A stretch of DNA of 17,241 nucleotides from Bacteroidota bacterium (lineage in GTDB: Bacteria > Bacteroidota > Bacteroidia > B-17B0 > B-17BO), in the NCBI GenBank assembly GCA_025356715.1, contig JANXRU010000077.1:1-17241 (forward strand), given 5' to 3'. Position numbers and translations under genes: made by a program. The notes beneath the pieces were generated by a model, which made no database searches, was not told the origin of the DNA, and saw only the letters and a program-made list of their open reading frames with translations. This document shows, one piece after another, positions 6,943 through 14,908 of this stretch. Each line of letters starts with the position of its first letter. The first letter of the stretch is position 1.

Positions 6943-9900
6943 ATGAAAATTTTCAATTTTATTAAATTATTATCGTTTACATTAATTTTAGTAACAACAA
7001 GTTCGGTATTTGCACAATTACCAGATGGGTTTGATATTAAAAAAGCGCGATTAGACGCGACTAATAAAGGCATTCCTTCAACTGATATTGAAGGGTACGT
7101 ACAATCCTTACATAATGATTATTTATACCATAAAAATGGCGCGTCACACACTCATAATAAACAAGGTAATGGCGGAATAAATACAATTCAAAACACTTAC
7201 TGTCCAAATGCTGGATTTGAACAATTAAACTTTAGTAATTGGACTGGTAGCTGGGGAGTGTCTGTAACTGGTGGTGCAGGAGCTGCTTTCCCACTTTATA
7301 CTCCTACTGCCCCTGTTATGCTTAGCCCTTCTGGGAATAATGCAAGTCTTAATGATGTTGCAAATTACCATACGATTATGACAACGCCTCCTATTAGTAA
7401 TGTTTATCCAAATTGTGTAGGTTATGATTCTATTGCATGTAAAGTAATTGGTACTCAAACAATATCAGAAATCCCATTTCTACCTCCAAATGGAGGAGTT
7501 GCATCCTTACGTTTAAATGGTTGCAATGCATTAAATAGAGCTTGTAATGCAAAATATAGTTTAGCATTGAATCCGAATAACAAAAACTTTTCTGTTTCTT
7601 ATGCTTTAGTTTATCAAAATGGAGGCCACGCACCAGAAGATCAAAATTATTTTTCTGTAAGGATTACCGATCAAAATGGAAACCCAGTACCAGGCTGTTC
7701 TGTTTATACCGTAACATGCGATGCTAATTTAACAAACACAGCCTCTCCCATGTATGATCCAACATGGTCAGACGGGGTAATAGGGTATGGAATAATGTAC
7801 AGAAAATGGCAAACTGCCGCCTTTGATTTTTCCAATTACCCATTGATTACTTCTGTAAATATTGAATTATATAATGGATCTTGTACTCAAGGGGGTCATT
7901 ATACATACGCATATGTTTCAGCTCAATGTAGTTCTGGTGGTGCTCTAACAAGTTTTTGCGCTGGCTCAAATACAGCAGTATTAACTGCACCAGTTGGTTA
8001 TACAACTTACCAATGGGTAGGATCAAGCGGGGCTGTTTCAGCAGCTTTTGGTGGTAATACAGGAACCGCAACTATTACTCCTGCTGTTGCAGGACAAGTT
8101 TTTACATGTAATGTGACAGCTCCAAATGGATGTTTAAGTACTTTTCAAACTACTGTTAGTATTACAACTGTTAGTATTACAGGCGTAGGTTCTACGCCCT
8201 CTTGCCTTGGAGGTAATAGTGGTACTGCCAATGTTACAGCTACAGGAAGTAGTGGAGGATACACTTATCAATGGCTTAATAGTTTAGGAGCAACTGTCGG
8301 AAACTCTCAAACAGCAACAGGGTTATCGCCAGGCACATACAGTATCATTGTAAGCACACCATTATGTGGCTTAGCAACACAAACTGTTACTGTAGGCATC
8401 TCTCCACCTTCATTTTATTCCCTAGGTGCTCCATTCTGCGGTACCGTAGCATGGATCAATAAACCAGGCGGTTCTAATTATAAATGGTATACAGCAACAC
8501 CTTTAGCTTTAATAGCTGGAGCAACTTCTTCTTCATTAACAGTGGTTTCACCTGTTGCTGGAACTGAATATTTTGTAGTTTACACAACACCAAGTGGATG
8601 TAAAGATTCAGTTAAACTTATCTTAACTCAAACGCCAGGTGGTAGTATTTATGTAAGTAATATTAAAAGTATTTGCTCAGGTAACTCAAACTCCTATGCG
8701 GTGGTTAATTTGCAAACAACTGCTCCTCCGGTTTATAGCTATTCAGTTACAGGTCCTTCGGCTTATTCATCTATAATGACTAATACTACAGCTATAAAAG
8801 ACAGTGTTGTTGGTTTATCTATCGGTATATATACTGTTGTTGCTTTTGATGGGCAATGTTTATATAACACAACTTTTACAGTAGCTCCTTTTATATATAC
8901 TTATACCTTAACTCCACAAAACGGAACAGTTTGTACAAGTGGTGCTACAACATTAACTGCTAATTTTGGAAACACAACGCCGAGTTCTTGTGGTTTATCT
9001 TCTACTGGTGGCTGTTCAACTCCAAATCAAGTAACGGTTGGTACTGGAGCCACACTTAACTCTTCATATAGTTACCCAAGTGTTTATGGTCACTACTATC
9101 ATAATGCTAGGCACCAAATGTTATATACCGCCGCTGAATTAAGCGCTGCAGGTGTTTTGCCAGGAAAAATATCTTCTATTTCGTTTATGGTAAACTCAAT
9201 TCCTGCTGGTTATATCGGAACTATTCCTGGAGTAAATATTAGTTTAAAATGCGTTCCATTAACTACTATAGGTAGTACATTTGATAATGTTGGATTAGTT
9301 TCGGTTTTTGGTCCAACTAATGTTACCCCTGTTGTAGGTTGGAATGCTCACGCTTTCACAACCGCTTATGAGTGGGATGGTTTATCAAGTATATTAGTTG
9401 ATGTTTGTTATCAATGGACTGCGGCAGCATATACTCAAAATGTTTTAATGCCATCAACAACAACGCCAGTTGCACGTTGTATTTATGATCGAGATGACTC
9501 TAATCCATTATGTTTGTCTTCTTCCTCATTTCCTACAACAACAACCGAACGTCCTAATACTAAATTTGATAATTGTGGAGGGTCAAATCCCGCCTTATTT
9601 AATTATACTTGGACGCCAGGTGCCACATTATCTTCTACTACTAGTTATACTACAATTGCTAATCCATTAGCTACAACCATTTATTCAGTTCAAGTAAATC
9701 CTATTGGGCAAATTAATTGTATGCAAGCACAAACTGCAACCTTAGTTGTAGTAAATCCTGTACCTGCTATAATTACGCCAGTAAGTACTATGTGTTCTAA
9801 CGCAGCAGCTTTAACATTAACCGTTACGCCAACGGGTGGTGTTTGGTCGGGTACTGGTGTTAGTCCTACTGGTGTTTTAACACCCTCGTTATTAGCAACA

Positions 9901-11502
9901 GGAACTAATACTTATATGTATGTTGCTGGTTCAGGAATTTGTTCTTCTACTGGAACATCAACCATTACTGTTGAAAAATTTGTACCTTCAACTATAACAG
10001 GAGCGATAGTCCCTTTATGTATTACCAATTCAACCATCAATTTAGCTACAGCCCTTTCAACATCTACATTAGGTGTTGGTGTTTGGTCTGGTAATGGCGT
10101 AACTGGAACAACTTTTAATCCTGTAACAGCTGGAACGGGAACTACTGTATTAACTTATAATACAAACTCCCTACCTACAACTACTTTATGCCCATCAACA
10201 AGTAACATTGCCGTTTCTGTAAGTTCAGTAGTGCAACCAATCATATCTGCTGCTGGTCCATATTGTGATAACTTTGCCCCTCAAACAATGACGGTTGCAC
10301 CAGTTGTTGTAGGTGGAACTTGGACATCAACAACATCCCCAACAGCTATTTCAACTACTGGCCAATTTAACCCAGCCTTAGCAACCATTGGCAATTCCAC
10401 TATTTCATATTCAGTAGTAAGTGGTCCATGTACTGCATCAACATCTATTGCTGTAAATGTAGTTCACTTTATACCTGCCACCATCACTGGCGGAATGGGT
10501 CCATATTGTATTTATAATCCAACCGTTAATTTACAAGCAGTAGCTCAATTTACTGGAGGCGTTTGGTCAGGACTTGGAGTATCAGGCAGTGATTTTTCGC
10601 CAACTTTAGCTGGAGCAGGTACGCAAACAGTTGTTTATAGCACTGATCCTGCGCCAAGTGGATTGTGTCCAGACTCTAAAACATTAACCATTTTAATTAA
10701 TCCAAAACCCCAAGCAAATGCTTTGTCAAATGTATTGAAAGGTTGTAATCCTTTACAGGTGAACTTATTTACTAGTACTGTAAATACAGGAAGTGCGACA
10801 TGGAATTTTGGAGATGGAACTTTGCCAGGGACAGGATTATCAACTAACCACATCTATACAACACCAGGGGTTTATACGGCTATTATTTCATATACTGATG
10901 CTATAGGATGCACAAATGATTCAGCAGTAGTAAATTCATTTACGGTATTCCCTAATCCAATTGCGTCATTTGCACCATCAGTGCTTGAAACAACCGTAGT
11001 GGATGGTCAGATTGACTTTACAAATCAATCAACTATATTAAATAATAATTCCTACATATGGAACATTGGTGGATTGGCAACGACAACACAAACAAATACA
11101 TCCTATTTATTTACCAATTCTGGAACTTATGTAATTACATTAACAGCCTTGAGTCCTGATAATTGCTCTGATGATACATCAATTGTAGTTGTTGTTAAAC
11201 CAGATGTTGTATTATATGTACCAAATGCTTTTACACCAGGCAATGGAGACGGATTAAATGATCAATTCCAAATATTTTTGCCACCTACTGGAGTTGATTA
11301 TTCAACATTTAATTTACAAATTTTTGATAGATGGGGTGAGATGGTTTACACCACTGTAGATGTCAATAAATCATGGACTGGAGCCAAAAATAATGCAGGT
11401 CCATTACTAAAACAGGATGTGTATGTTTGGAAAATAACATTTCAAGATGAATTCAAAAAGCATTATGAAAAATTAGGACATATATCTTTATTAAGTAAAT
11501 AA
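6943..11502 (+). CDS. Giant T9SS-exported multi-domain surface protein with CHU_C C-terminal domain
   Basis: I start this 1519-residue protein at the ATG at 6943. The signal peptide MKIFNFIKLLSFTLILVTTS..FAQ begins there, and the in-frame TTG at 6904 lies inside the -7 promoter box. An N-terminal Cys-containing domain (about C87 to C329; starts CPNAGFEQLNFSNWTG, ends GGHYTYAYVSAQC) is related to that of the protein at 2506. Ig-like and SprB-like modules follow (SprB-like about 423-490, with GLSPGTYSIIV). One Ig-like module (about 655-918) appears split by a domain of about 200 residues (683-880; GHYYHNARHQMLYTAAEL). Four Ig-like repeats of about 80 residues carry W968, W1048, W1127 and W1208 (GGVWSGTGV type). 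Two PKD domains (about 1255-1335, WNFGDG; and 1337-1418) precede the CHU_C tail (about 1423-1519; VPNAFTPGNGDGLNDQF, IFDRWGEMVY). It is probably a surface adhesin or gliding-related protein; the ligand is unknown. Confidence 0.9.
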   Translation: MKIFNFIKLLSFTLILVTTSSVFAQLPDGFDIKKARLDATNKGIPSTDIEGYVQSLHNDYLYHKNGASHTHNKQGNGGINTIQNTYCPNAGFEQLNFSNWTGSWGVSVTGGAGAAFPLYTPTAPVMLSPSGNNASLNDVANYHTIMTTPPISNVYPNCVGYDSIACKVIGTQTISEIPFLPPNGGVASLRLNGCNALNRACNAKYSLALNPNNKNFSVSYALVYQNGGHAPEDQNYFSVRITDQNGNPVPGCSVYTVTCDANLTNTASPMYDPTWSDGVIGYGIMYRKWQTAAFDFSNYPLITSVNIELYNGSCTQGGHYTYAYVSAQCSSGGALTSFCAGSNTAVLTAPVGYTTYQWVGSSGAVSAAFGGNTGTATITPAVAGQVFTCNVTAPNGCLSTFQTTVSITTVSITGVGSTPSCLGGNSGTANVTATGSSGGYTYQWLNSLGATVGNSQTATGLSPGTYSIIVSTPLCGLATQTVTVGISPPSFYSLGAPFCGTVAWINKPGGSNYKWYTATPLALIAGATSSSLTVVSPVAGTEYFVVYTTPSGCKDSVKLILTQTPGGSIYVSNIKSICSGNSNSYAVVNLQTTAPPVYSYSVTGPSAYSSIMTNTTAIKDSVVGLSIGIYTVVAFDGQCLYNTTFTVAPFIYTYTLTPQNGTVCTSGATTLTANFGNTTPSSCGLSSTGGCSTPNQVTVGTGATLNSSYSYPSVYGHYYHNARHQMLYTAAELSAAGVLPGKISSISFMVNSIPAGYIGTIPGVNISLKCVPLTTIGSTFDNVGLVSVFGPTNVTPVVGWNAHAFTTAYEWDGLSSILVDVCYQWTAAAYTQNVLMPSTTTPVARCIYDRDDSNPLCLSSSSFPTTTTERPNTKFDNCGGSNPALFNYTWTPGATLSSTTSYTTIANPLATTIYSVQVNPIGQINCMQAQTATLVVVNPVPAIITPVSTMCSNAAALTLTVTPTGGVWSGTGVSPTGVLTPSLLATGTNTYMYVAGSGICSSTGTSTITVEKFVPSTITGAIVPLCITNSTINLATALSTSTLGVGVWSGNGVTGTTFNPVTAGTGTTVLTYNTNSLPTTTLCPSTSNIAVSVSSVVQPIISAAGPYCDNFAPQTMTVAPVVVGGTWTSTTSPTAISTTGQFNPALATIGNSTISYSVVSGPCTASTSIAVNVVHFIPATITGGMGPYCIYNPTVNLQAVAQFTGGVWSGLGVSGSDFSPTLAGAGTQTVVYSTDPAPSGLCPDSKTLTILINPKPQANALSNVLKGCNPLQVNLFTSTVNTGSATWNFGDGTLPGTGLSTNHIYTTPGVYTAIISYTDAIGCTNDSAVVNSFTVFPNPIASFAPSVLETTVVDGQIDFTNQSTILNNNSYIWNIGGLATTTQTNTSYLFTNSGTYVITLTALSPDNCSDDTSIVVVVKPDVVLYVPNAFTPGNGDGLNDQFQIFLPPTGVDYSTFNLQIFDRWGEMVYTTVDVNKSWTGAKNNAGPLLKQDVYVWKITFQDEFKKHYEKLGHISLLSK

Positions 11503-11504
11503 TA

Positions 11505-11535
11505 TTTGGAGATAAAAAAAAATAACTTACTTTTA
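11505..11535 (+). promoter_or_regulatory. Promoter of the his operon leader
   Basis: TTTG (11505-11508) and TACTTTTA (11528-11535) are 19 nt apart. The -7 box has one mismatch from TAnnTTTG. Transcription would start near 11540, only a few bases before the leader-peptide ATG, so the leader would have a very short 5' UTR. The -33 box lies just behind the stop codon of the upstream gene. Confidence 0.5.
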
Positions 11536-11542
11536 CAACATC

Positions 11543-11620
11543 ATGAATATTAAAACACAAATGCATCATCATCATTCTTACCAATCGGTAGGCTTGTATG
11601 ATATGTGTTTATTTTTATAA
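11543..11620 (+). CDS. hisL: his operon leader peptide (four consecutive His codons)
   Basis: This is a 25-codon reading frame beginning MNIKTQMHHHHSYQ and ending DMCLFL with TAA at 11618-11620. Four CAT codons in a row (11564-11575) lie just before the first copy of a 17-nt direct repeat. The peptide itself is unlikely to have a function. Its translation senses charged tRNA-His, as in known his leader peptides of enterobacteria. The next gene is hisG, and the RNA behind the His codons can fold as an attenuator. These facts together make this a strong call despite the small size. It was identified from sequence logic, not by family match. Confidence 0.9.
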   Translation: MNIKTQMHHHHSYQSVGLYDMCLFL

Positions 11621-11672
11621 AAACTCTTAACACTATTAAAATCAAGGCTTACCAATCGGTAGGCCTTTTTTT
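11577..11672 (+). promoter_or_regulatory. Histidine attenuator: alternative hairpins built from a 17-nt direct repeat
   Basis: CTTACCAATCGGTAGGC occurs at 11577-11593 and exactly again at 11648-11664. Copy 1 folds on itself (CTTACC-AATC-GGTAGG, 11577-11592). Copy 2 with its flanks makes the terminator. Alternatively the 3' arm of copy 1 (GGTAGGCTT, 11587-11595) pairs with the 5' arm of the terminator (AGGCTTACC, 11645-11653): nine pairs, two of them G-U. A ribosome stalled on the His codons (11564-11575) would cover the 5' arm of copy 1, favouring the antiterminator and expression of the his genes. A ribosome that reaches the stop at 11618 lets copy 1 fold and the terminator form. The structures were worked out by eye; no energies were calculated. 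Confidence 0.85.
11644..11672 (+). terminator. Intrinsic terminator of the his attenuator
   Basis: AAGGCTTACC (11644-11653), loop AATC and GGTAGGCCTT (11658-11667) form a 10-bp stem with one G-U pair. A run of seven T (11666-11672) overlaps the last two stem bases. It lies between the leader peptide and hisG, 35 nt before the hisG ATG, as expected for premature termination. Confidence 0.88.
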
Positions 11673-11707
11673 ATTTAAAAAAATTAACCATCAATAAATA
11701 AACTAAA

Positions 11708-12568
11708 ATGCAAACAAAATTAAAAATTGCCATTCAAAAATCAGGACGATTAAGCGACAACTCATTAAAGCTATTAAAAGAATGCGGAATAGATATCGAT
11801 AATGGATTAAATAAATTAAAAGCAGAAGCTTCTAATTTCCCTATTGAAGTATTTTTTCTAAGAGATGATGATATTCCACAATATGTAGAGGATGGTGTTG
11901 CGGATATAGGCATTGTTGGCGAAAATGTATTATTAGAAAAAAATAAAAATCTAAAAATAGAAGATAGATTAGGTTTTGGAAAGTGCCGTTTATCTATAGC
12001 AATTCCAAAAGATAAAAATTATAAGTCTATTAAAGATTTAAATGGTAAGCGAATTGCAACTACCTACTCTACTATCTTATCTAAATATTTAAAATCTCAA
12101 AAAATAAAAGCAGAAATACACGAAATTAGCGGTTCTGTAGAAATTGCACCAAGCATTGGATTAGCAGATGCTATTTGTGATTTAGTGAGTTCGGGAAGCA
12201 CTCTATTTACAAATGGTTTAAAAGAAGTAGAAATTATTTTAAAATCCGAAGCTGTTTTAGTTGCAAATAAAAAACTAAATAAAGAACAACAATTCATTTT
12301 AGATAAACTATTATTTAGAATGAATGCTGTTAGAAAAGCAAAGAACACTAAATACATATTGCTAAATGCACCAAACACAAAATTAGATATAATTTGTAAA
12401 ATTTTACCCGGCATGAAAAGCCCAACTATTTTACCATTAGCTGAAAAAGGGTGGAGTTCCGTGCATTCAGTAGTGGAAGAAAATCAGTTTTGGGAAGTTA
12501 TTGAAAAATTAAAAACAGCTGGCGCCCAAGGAATACTAGTAGTACCAATTGAAAAAATGATAGCATGA
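11708..12568 (+). CDS. hisG: ATP phosphoribosyltransferase (long form)
   Basis: This is the first enzyme of histidine synthesis; it joins ATP and PRPP to give phosphoribosyl-ATP. At 286 residues it is the long, hexameric type that does not need HisZ. The catalytic part shows KIAIQKSGRL (6-15), ADIGIVGENVL (65-75) and the PRPP-binding segment CDLVSSGSTLFTNGL (157-171). A C-terminal ACT-like regulatory domain (about 218-286, with PTILPLAEKGWSSVHSVV) is present, so feedback inhibition by histidine is expected. It is the first gene after the attenuator. Its last bases overlap hisD (ATGA), indicating translational coupling. Confidence 0.97.
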   Translation: MQTKLKIAIQKSGRLSDNSLKLLKECGIDIDNGLNKLKAEASNFPIEVFFLRDDDIPQYVEDGVADIGIVGENVLLEKNKNLKIEDRLGFGKCRLSIAIPKDKNYKSIKDLNGKRIATTYSTILSKYLKSQKIKAEIHEISGSVEIAPSIGLADAICDLVSSGSTLFTNGLKEVEIILKSEAVLVANKKLNKEQQFILDKLLFRMNAVRKAKNTKYILLNAPNTKLDIICKILPGMKSPTILPLAEKGWSSVHSVVEENQFWEVIEKLKTAGAQGILVVPIEKMIA

Positions 12569-13848
12569 TGAAAATTATAAGATACCCAAATCAAAATAAC
12601 TGGAAAGTTATTTTAAAACGACCTTCTATTGAAATTAATTCTTTAGAGGAAATTGTTCAAGGAGTTCTAATTGACATCAAATTAAACGGACAATCAGCTG
12701 TAAATAAGTACACGTTGGAGTTTGATAAGGCGCAAATAGAAAATGTATTAGTCAGCACCAAAGAATTTATAGATGCTGAAAATCAAATTTCGCAAGAGTT
12801 GAAACAAGCGATACAACTCGCTAAAAAAAATATCGAAACATTCCATGCTTCACAAAAAGAAGACGTGAAAATAATTGAAACCATGCCAGGCGTAAAATGT
12901 TGGAGAAAATCAATTGCTATTCAGAAAATAGGATTATATATTCCAGGCGGAACAGCTCCACTGTTCTCAACCATTTTGATGTTAGGCGTTCCTGCTAAGT
13001 TAGCAGGTTGCCAAGAAATTGTTTTATGTACGCCGCCAGATTTAAATGGAAATATTAATCCAGCTATATTATACACTGCAAATTTACTTGGCATTAACAC
13101 TGTATATAAAGTTGGTGGCGTGCAAGCCATAGGCGCCATGGCTTACGGAACAGAAATAGTTCCTCAAGTTTATAAAATTTTTGGGCCAGGCAATCAATAT
13201 GTAACCTGCGCTAAACAATTAGTAAACAAAGAAGGTATGGCAATTGACATGCCTGCTGGTCCATCAGAAGTAGCTATGTTAGTTGATGACACTTGCATTC
13301 CTGCGTTTGTAGCTGCTGATTTATTATCTCAAGCTGAACATGGCTCAGATTCACAAGTTGTATTAGTGTCTACAGATGAAAAATTAATCGAAACCATTCA
13401 AATAGAATTAAAAAAACAATTAGCACTTTTACCAAGAAAAGATTTAGCCTCTAAAGCTCTGGATAATAGCAAAGCCATTTTAGTGAAAAACAACGAAGAA
13501 GCACTTGAATTACTAAACGAATATGCGCCAGAGCATTTAATTATTGCTTGCAAAAATGATGAACAATTAGCAGAACAAGTCATTAATGCTGGCTCTGTAT
13601 TTTTAGGAAATTATTCTTGTGAAAGCGCTGGGGATTATGCTTCTGGGACTAATCATACCTTGCCTACAAATGGATATGCCAAAGGCTACAGTGGCGTATC
13701 GTTAGATAGTTTTGTAAAAAAAATAACCTATCAAAAATTAAGTAAAGAAGGTATTCAGGCTATAGGCCCAGCAATAGAATTAATGGCCGAAGCTGAAGGA
13801 TTGCAAGCTCACAAAAATGCAGTTACACTTAGATTAAAAAACAATTAA
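12565..13848 (+). CDS. hisD: Histidinol dehydrogenase
   Basis: This enzyme oxidises L-histidinol to L-histidine in two NAD-dependent steps, the last steps of the pathway. At 427 residues it is close to the E. coli protein. All zinc ligands known from E. coli are found three positions earlier: Q256, H259 (LLSQAEHGSD), D357 (SAGDYASG) and H416 (EGLQAHKNAV). The catalytic pair E323-H324 is in APEHLI. Signature segments include GLYIPGGTAPLFST (123-136) and GPGNQYVTCAKQ (207-218). The start may be the ATG at 12565 (overlapping the hisG stop) or the adjacent ATG at 12568. hisC follows after 6 nt. Confidence 0.97.
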   Translation: MMKIIRYPNQNNWKVILKRPSIEINSLEEIVQGVLIDIKLNGQSAVNKYTLEFDKAQIENVLVSTKEFIDAENQISQELKQAIQLAKKNIETFHASQKEDVKIIETMPGVKCWRKSIAIQKIGLYIPGGTAPLFSTILMLGVPAKLAGCQEIVLCTPPDLNGNINPAILYTANLLGINTVYKVGGVQAIGAMAYGTEIVPQVYKIFGPGNQYVTCAKQLVNKEGMAIDMPAGPSEVAMLVDDTCIPAFVAADLLSQAEHGSDSQVVLVSTDEKLIETIQIELKKQLALLPRKDLASKALDNSKAILVKNNEEALELLNEYAPEHLIIACKNDEQLAEQVINAGSVFLGNYSCESAGDYASGTNHTLPTNGYAKGYSGVSLDSFVKKITYQKLSKEGIQAIGPAIELMAEAEGLQAHKNAVTLRLKNN

Positions 13849-13854
13849 TAAATT

Positions 13855-14907
13855 ATGTTTAATTTAGATATTATAACAAGAGAAAATGTAAAATCTCTTC
13901 AATCTTACAGAGTTTGGAGAGATGATTATTTGGATAATAAGGAGGCTATCTTTTTAGATAATTGTGAAAATAATTTAGGGTCGCCAATTGGCTTAGGTTA
14001 TGAGCGCTATCCATCTTCCTCTCAAAGCAAAGTAAAAGAAGCTGTTGCACAGTATAAAAAGGTTAATGCAAATCAAGTTGCTATTGGTAATGGTAGTGAT
14101 GAATTAATTGATTTATTAATTCGTTGTTTTTGTGAGCCAACGATAGATAATATATTAGTATGTGAACCAACCTTTGGCATGTTTAAAGTATATGCACAAT
14201 TAAATAATGTACAAGTTTTAAATGCACAACTAACCAAAAACACTTTTCAATTTGATGAACAATTAATTTTAAAAACTGCCAATCTAAGCACAAAATTAAT
14301 TTTTATTTGTACTCCAAATAATCCAACAGGTACAAGCATTTCAATTGAGCAAATAAAAACAATTGCTTCTAGTTTTGATGGTATTGTTGTTGTTGATGAA
14401 GCCTATATTGATTTTTCAAAAAAAGAATCTGCTTTATCTTTAATTAATAAACTACCTAATATATTGGTATTACAAACATTTTCAAAAGCATGGGGATTGG
14501 CGGCTTTAAGAGTTGGAACAGCATATGGTAATTCAAAAATTATTGAAGTGCTAAATAAAGTGCGCCCACCATTTAATATAAATTCTAATTCACAAGAATT
14601 AATTTTAAAAGCGTTAGTAAAATCAAACATAAAAGATCAATTAGTAATTGAAATTTTAGAACAAAAACAATTTTTAAAAATCGAATTACAAACTTTACCT
14701 TTCGTAAAAAACATCATTGAAAGTGATGCAAACTACTTTATGATTGAAGTAATTGATGCCGATAAGATTTTTGACTATTTATTAAAACAAACTATTCTAA
14801 TTAGCAATCGTTCGAGCTTATTAAATTGTGAAAACCACATCAGAATAAGTGTAGGAACTGAAATTGAAAATCAAAAATTAATTAACTTATTAAAACAATA
14901 TAACTAA
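13855..14907 (+). CDS. hisC: Histidinol-phosphate aminotransferase
   Basis: This is a PLP-dependent class I/II aminotransferase of 350 residues that converts imidazole-acetol phosphate and glutamate to histidinol phosphate and 2-oxoglutarate. The PLP lysine is K211 in [16 protein letters not shown]. Other cofactor or substrate motifs are [11 protein letters not shown] (78-88), CTPNNPTGT (152-160), VVDEAYIDF (179-187) and the C-terminal substrate Arg in HIRISVGT (R330). Family members can also act on aromatic or other amino acids, but the position between hisD and hisB settles the role. hisB starts 1 nt after the stop. Confidence 0.96.
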   Translation: MFNLDIITRENVKSLQSYRVWRDDYLDNKEAIFLDNCENNLGSPIGLGYERYPSSSQSKVKEAVAQYKKVNANQVAIGNGSDELIDLLIRCFCEPTIDNILVCEPTFGMFKVYAQLNNVQVLNAQLTKNTFQFDEQLILKTANLSTKLIFICTPNNPTGTSISIEQIKTIASSFDGIVVVDEAYIDFSKKESALSLINKLPNILVLQTFSKAWGLAALRVGTAYGNSKIIEVLNKVRPPFNINSNSQELILKALVKSNIKDQLVIEILEQKQFLKIELQTLPFVKNIIESDANYFMIEVIDADKIFDYLLKQTILISNRSSLLNCENHIRISVGTEIENQKLINLLKQYN

Positions 14908-14908
14908 A

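Noticed and set aside
11564..11575. Four CAT codons as an engineered His tag
   Set aside because: The run is inside a small natural leader frame upstream of a his operon, with no vector sequence around it.
11577..11664. The pair of ACCAATCGGT palindromes looks like two TetR-type operator sites
   Set aside because: The second copy is extended into a 10-bp RNA stem followed by seven T, and the first directly follows four His codons in a leader frame. Attenuation explains every part; an operator would not explain the T-run or the leader peptide.
11577..11664. Two-copy direct repeat as a minimal CRISPR array
   Set aside because: There are only two copies of 17 nt, with a 54-nt interval that contains the end of a leader peptide, and no cas genes are present.
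12097..12414. Reverse-strand open frame of 105 codons inside hisG
   Set aside because: hisG is intact and well supported on the forward strand; the reverse frame is a shadow.
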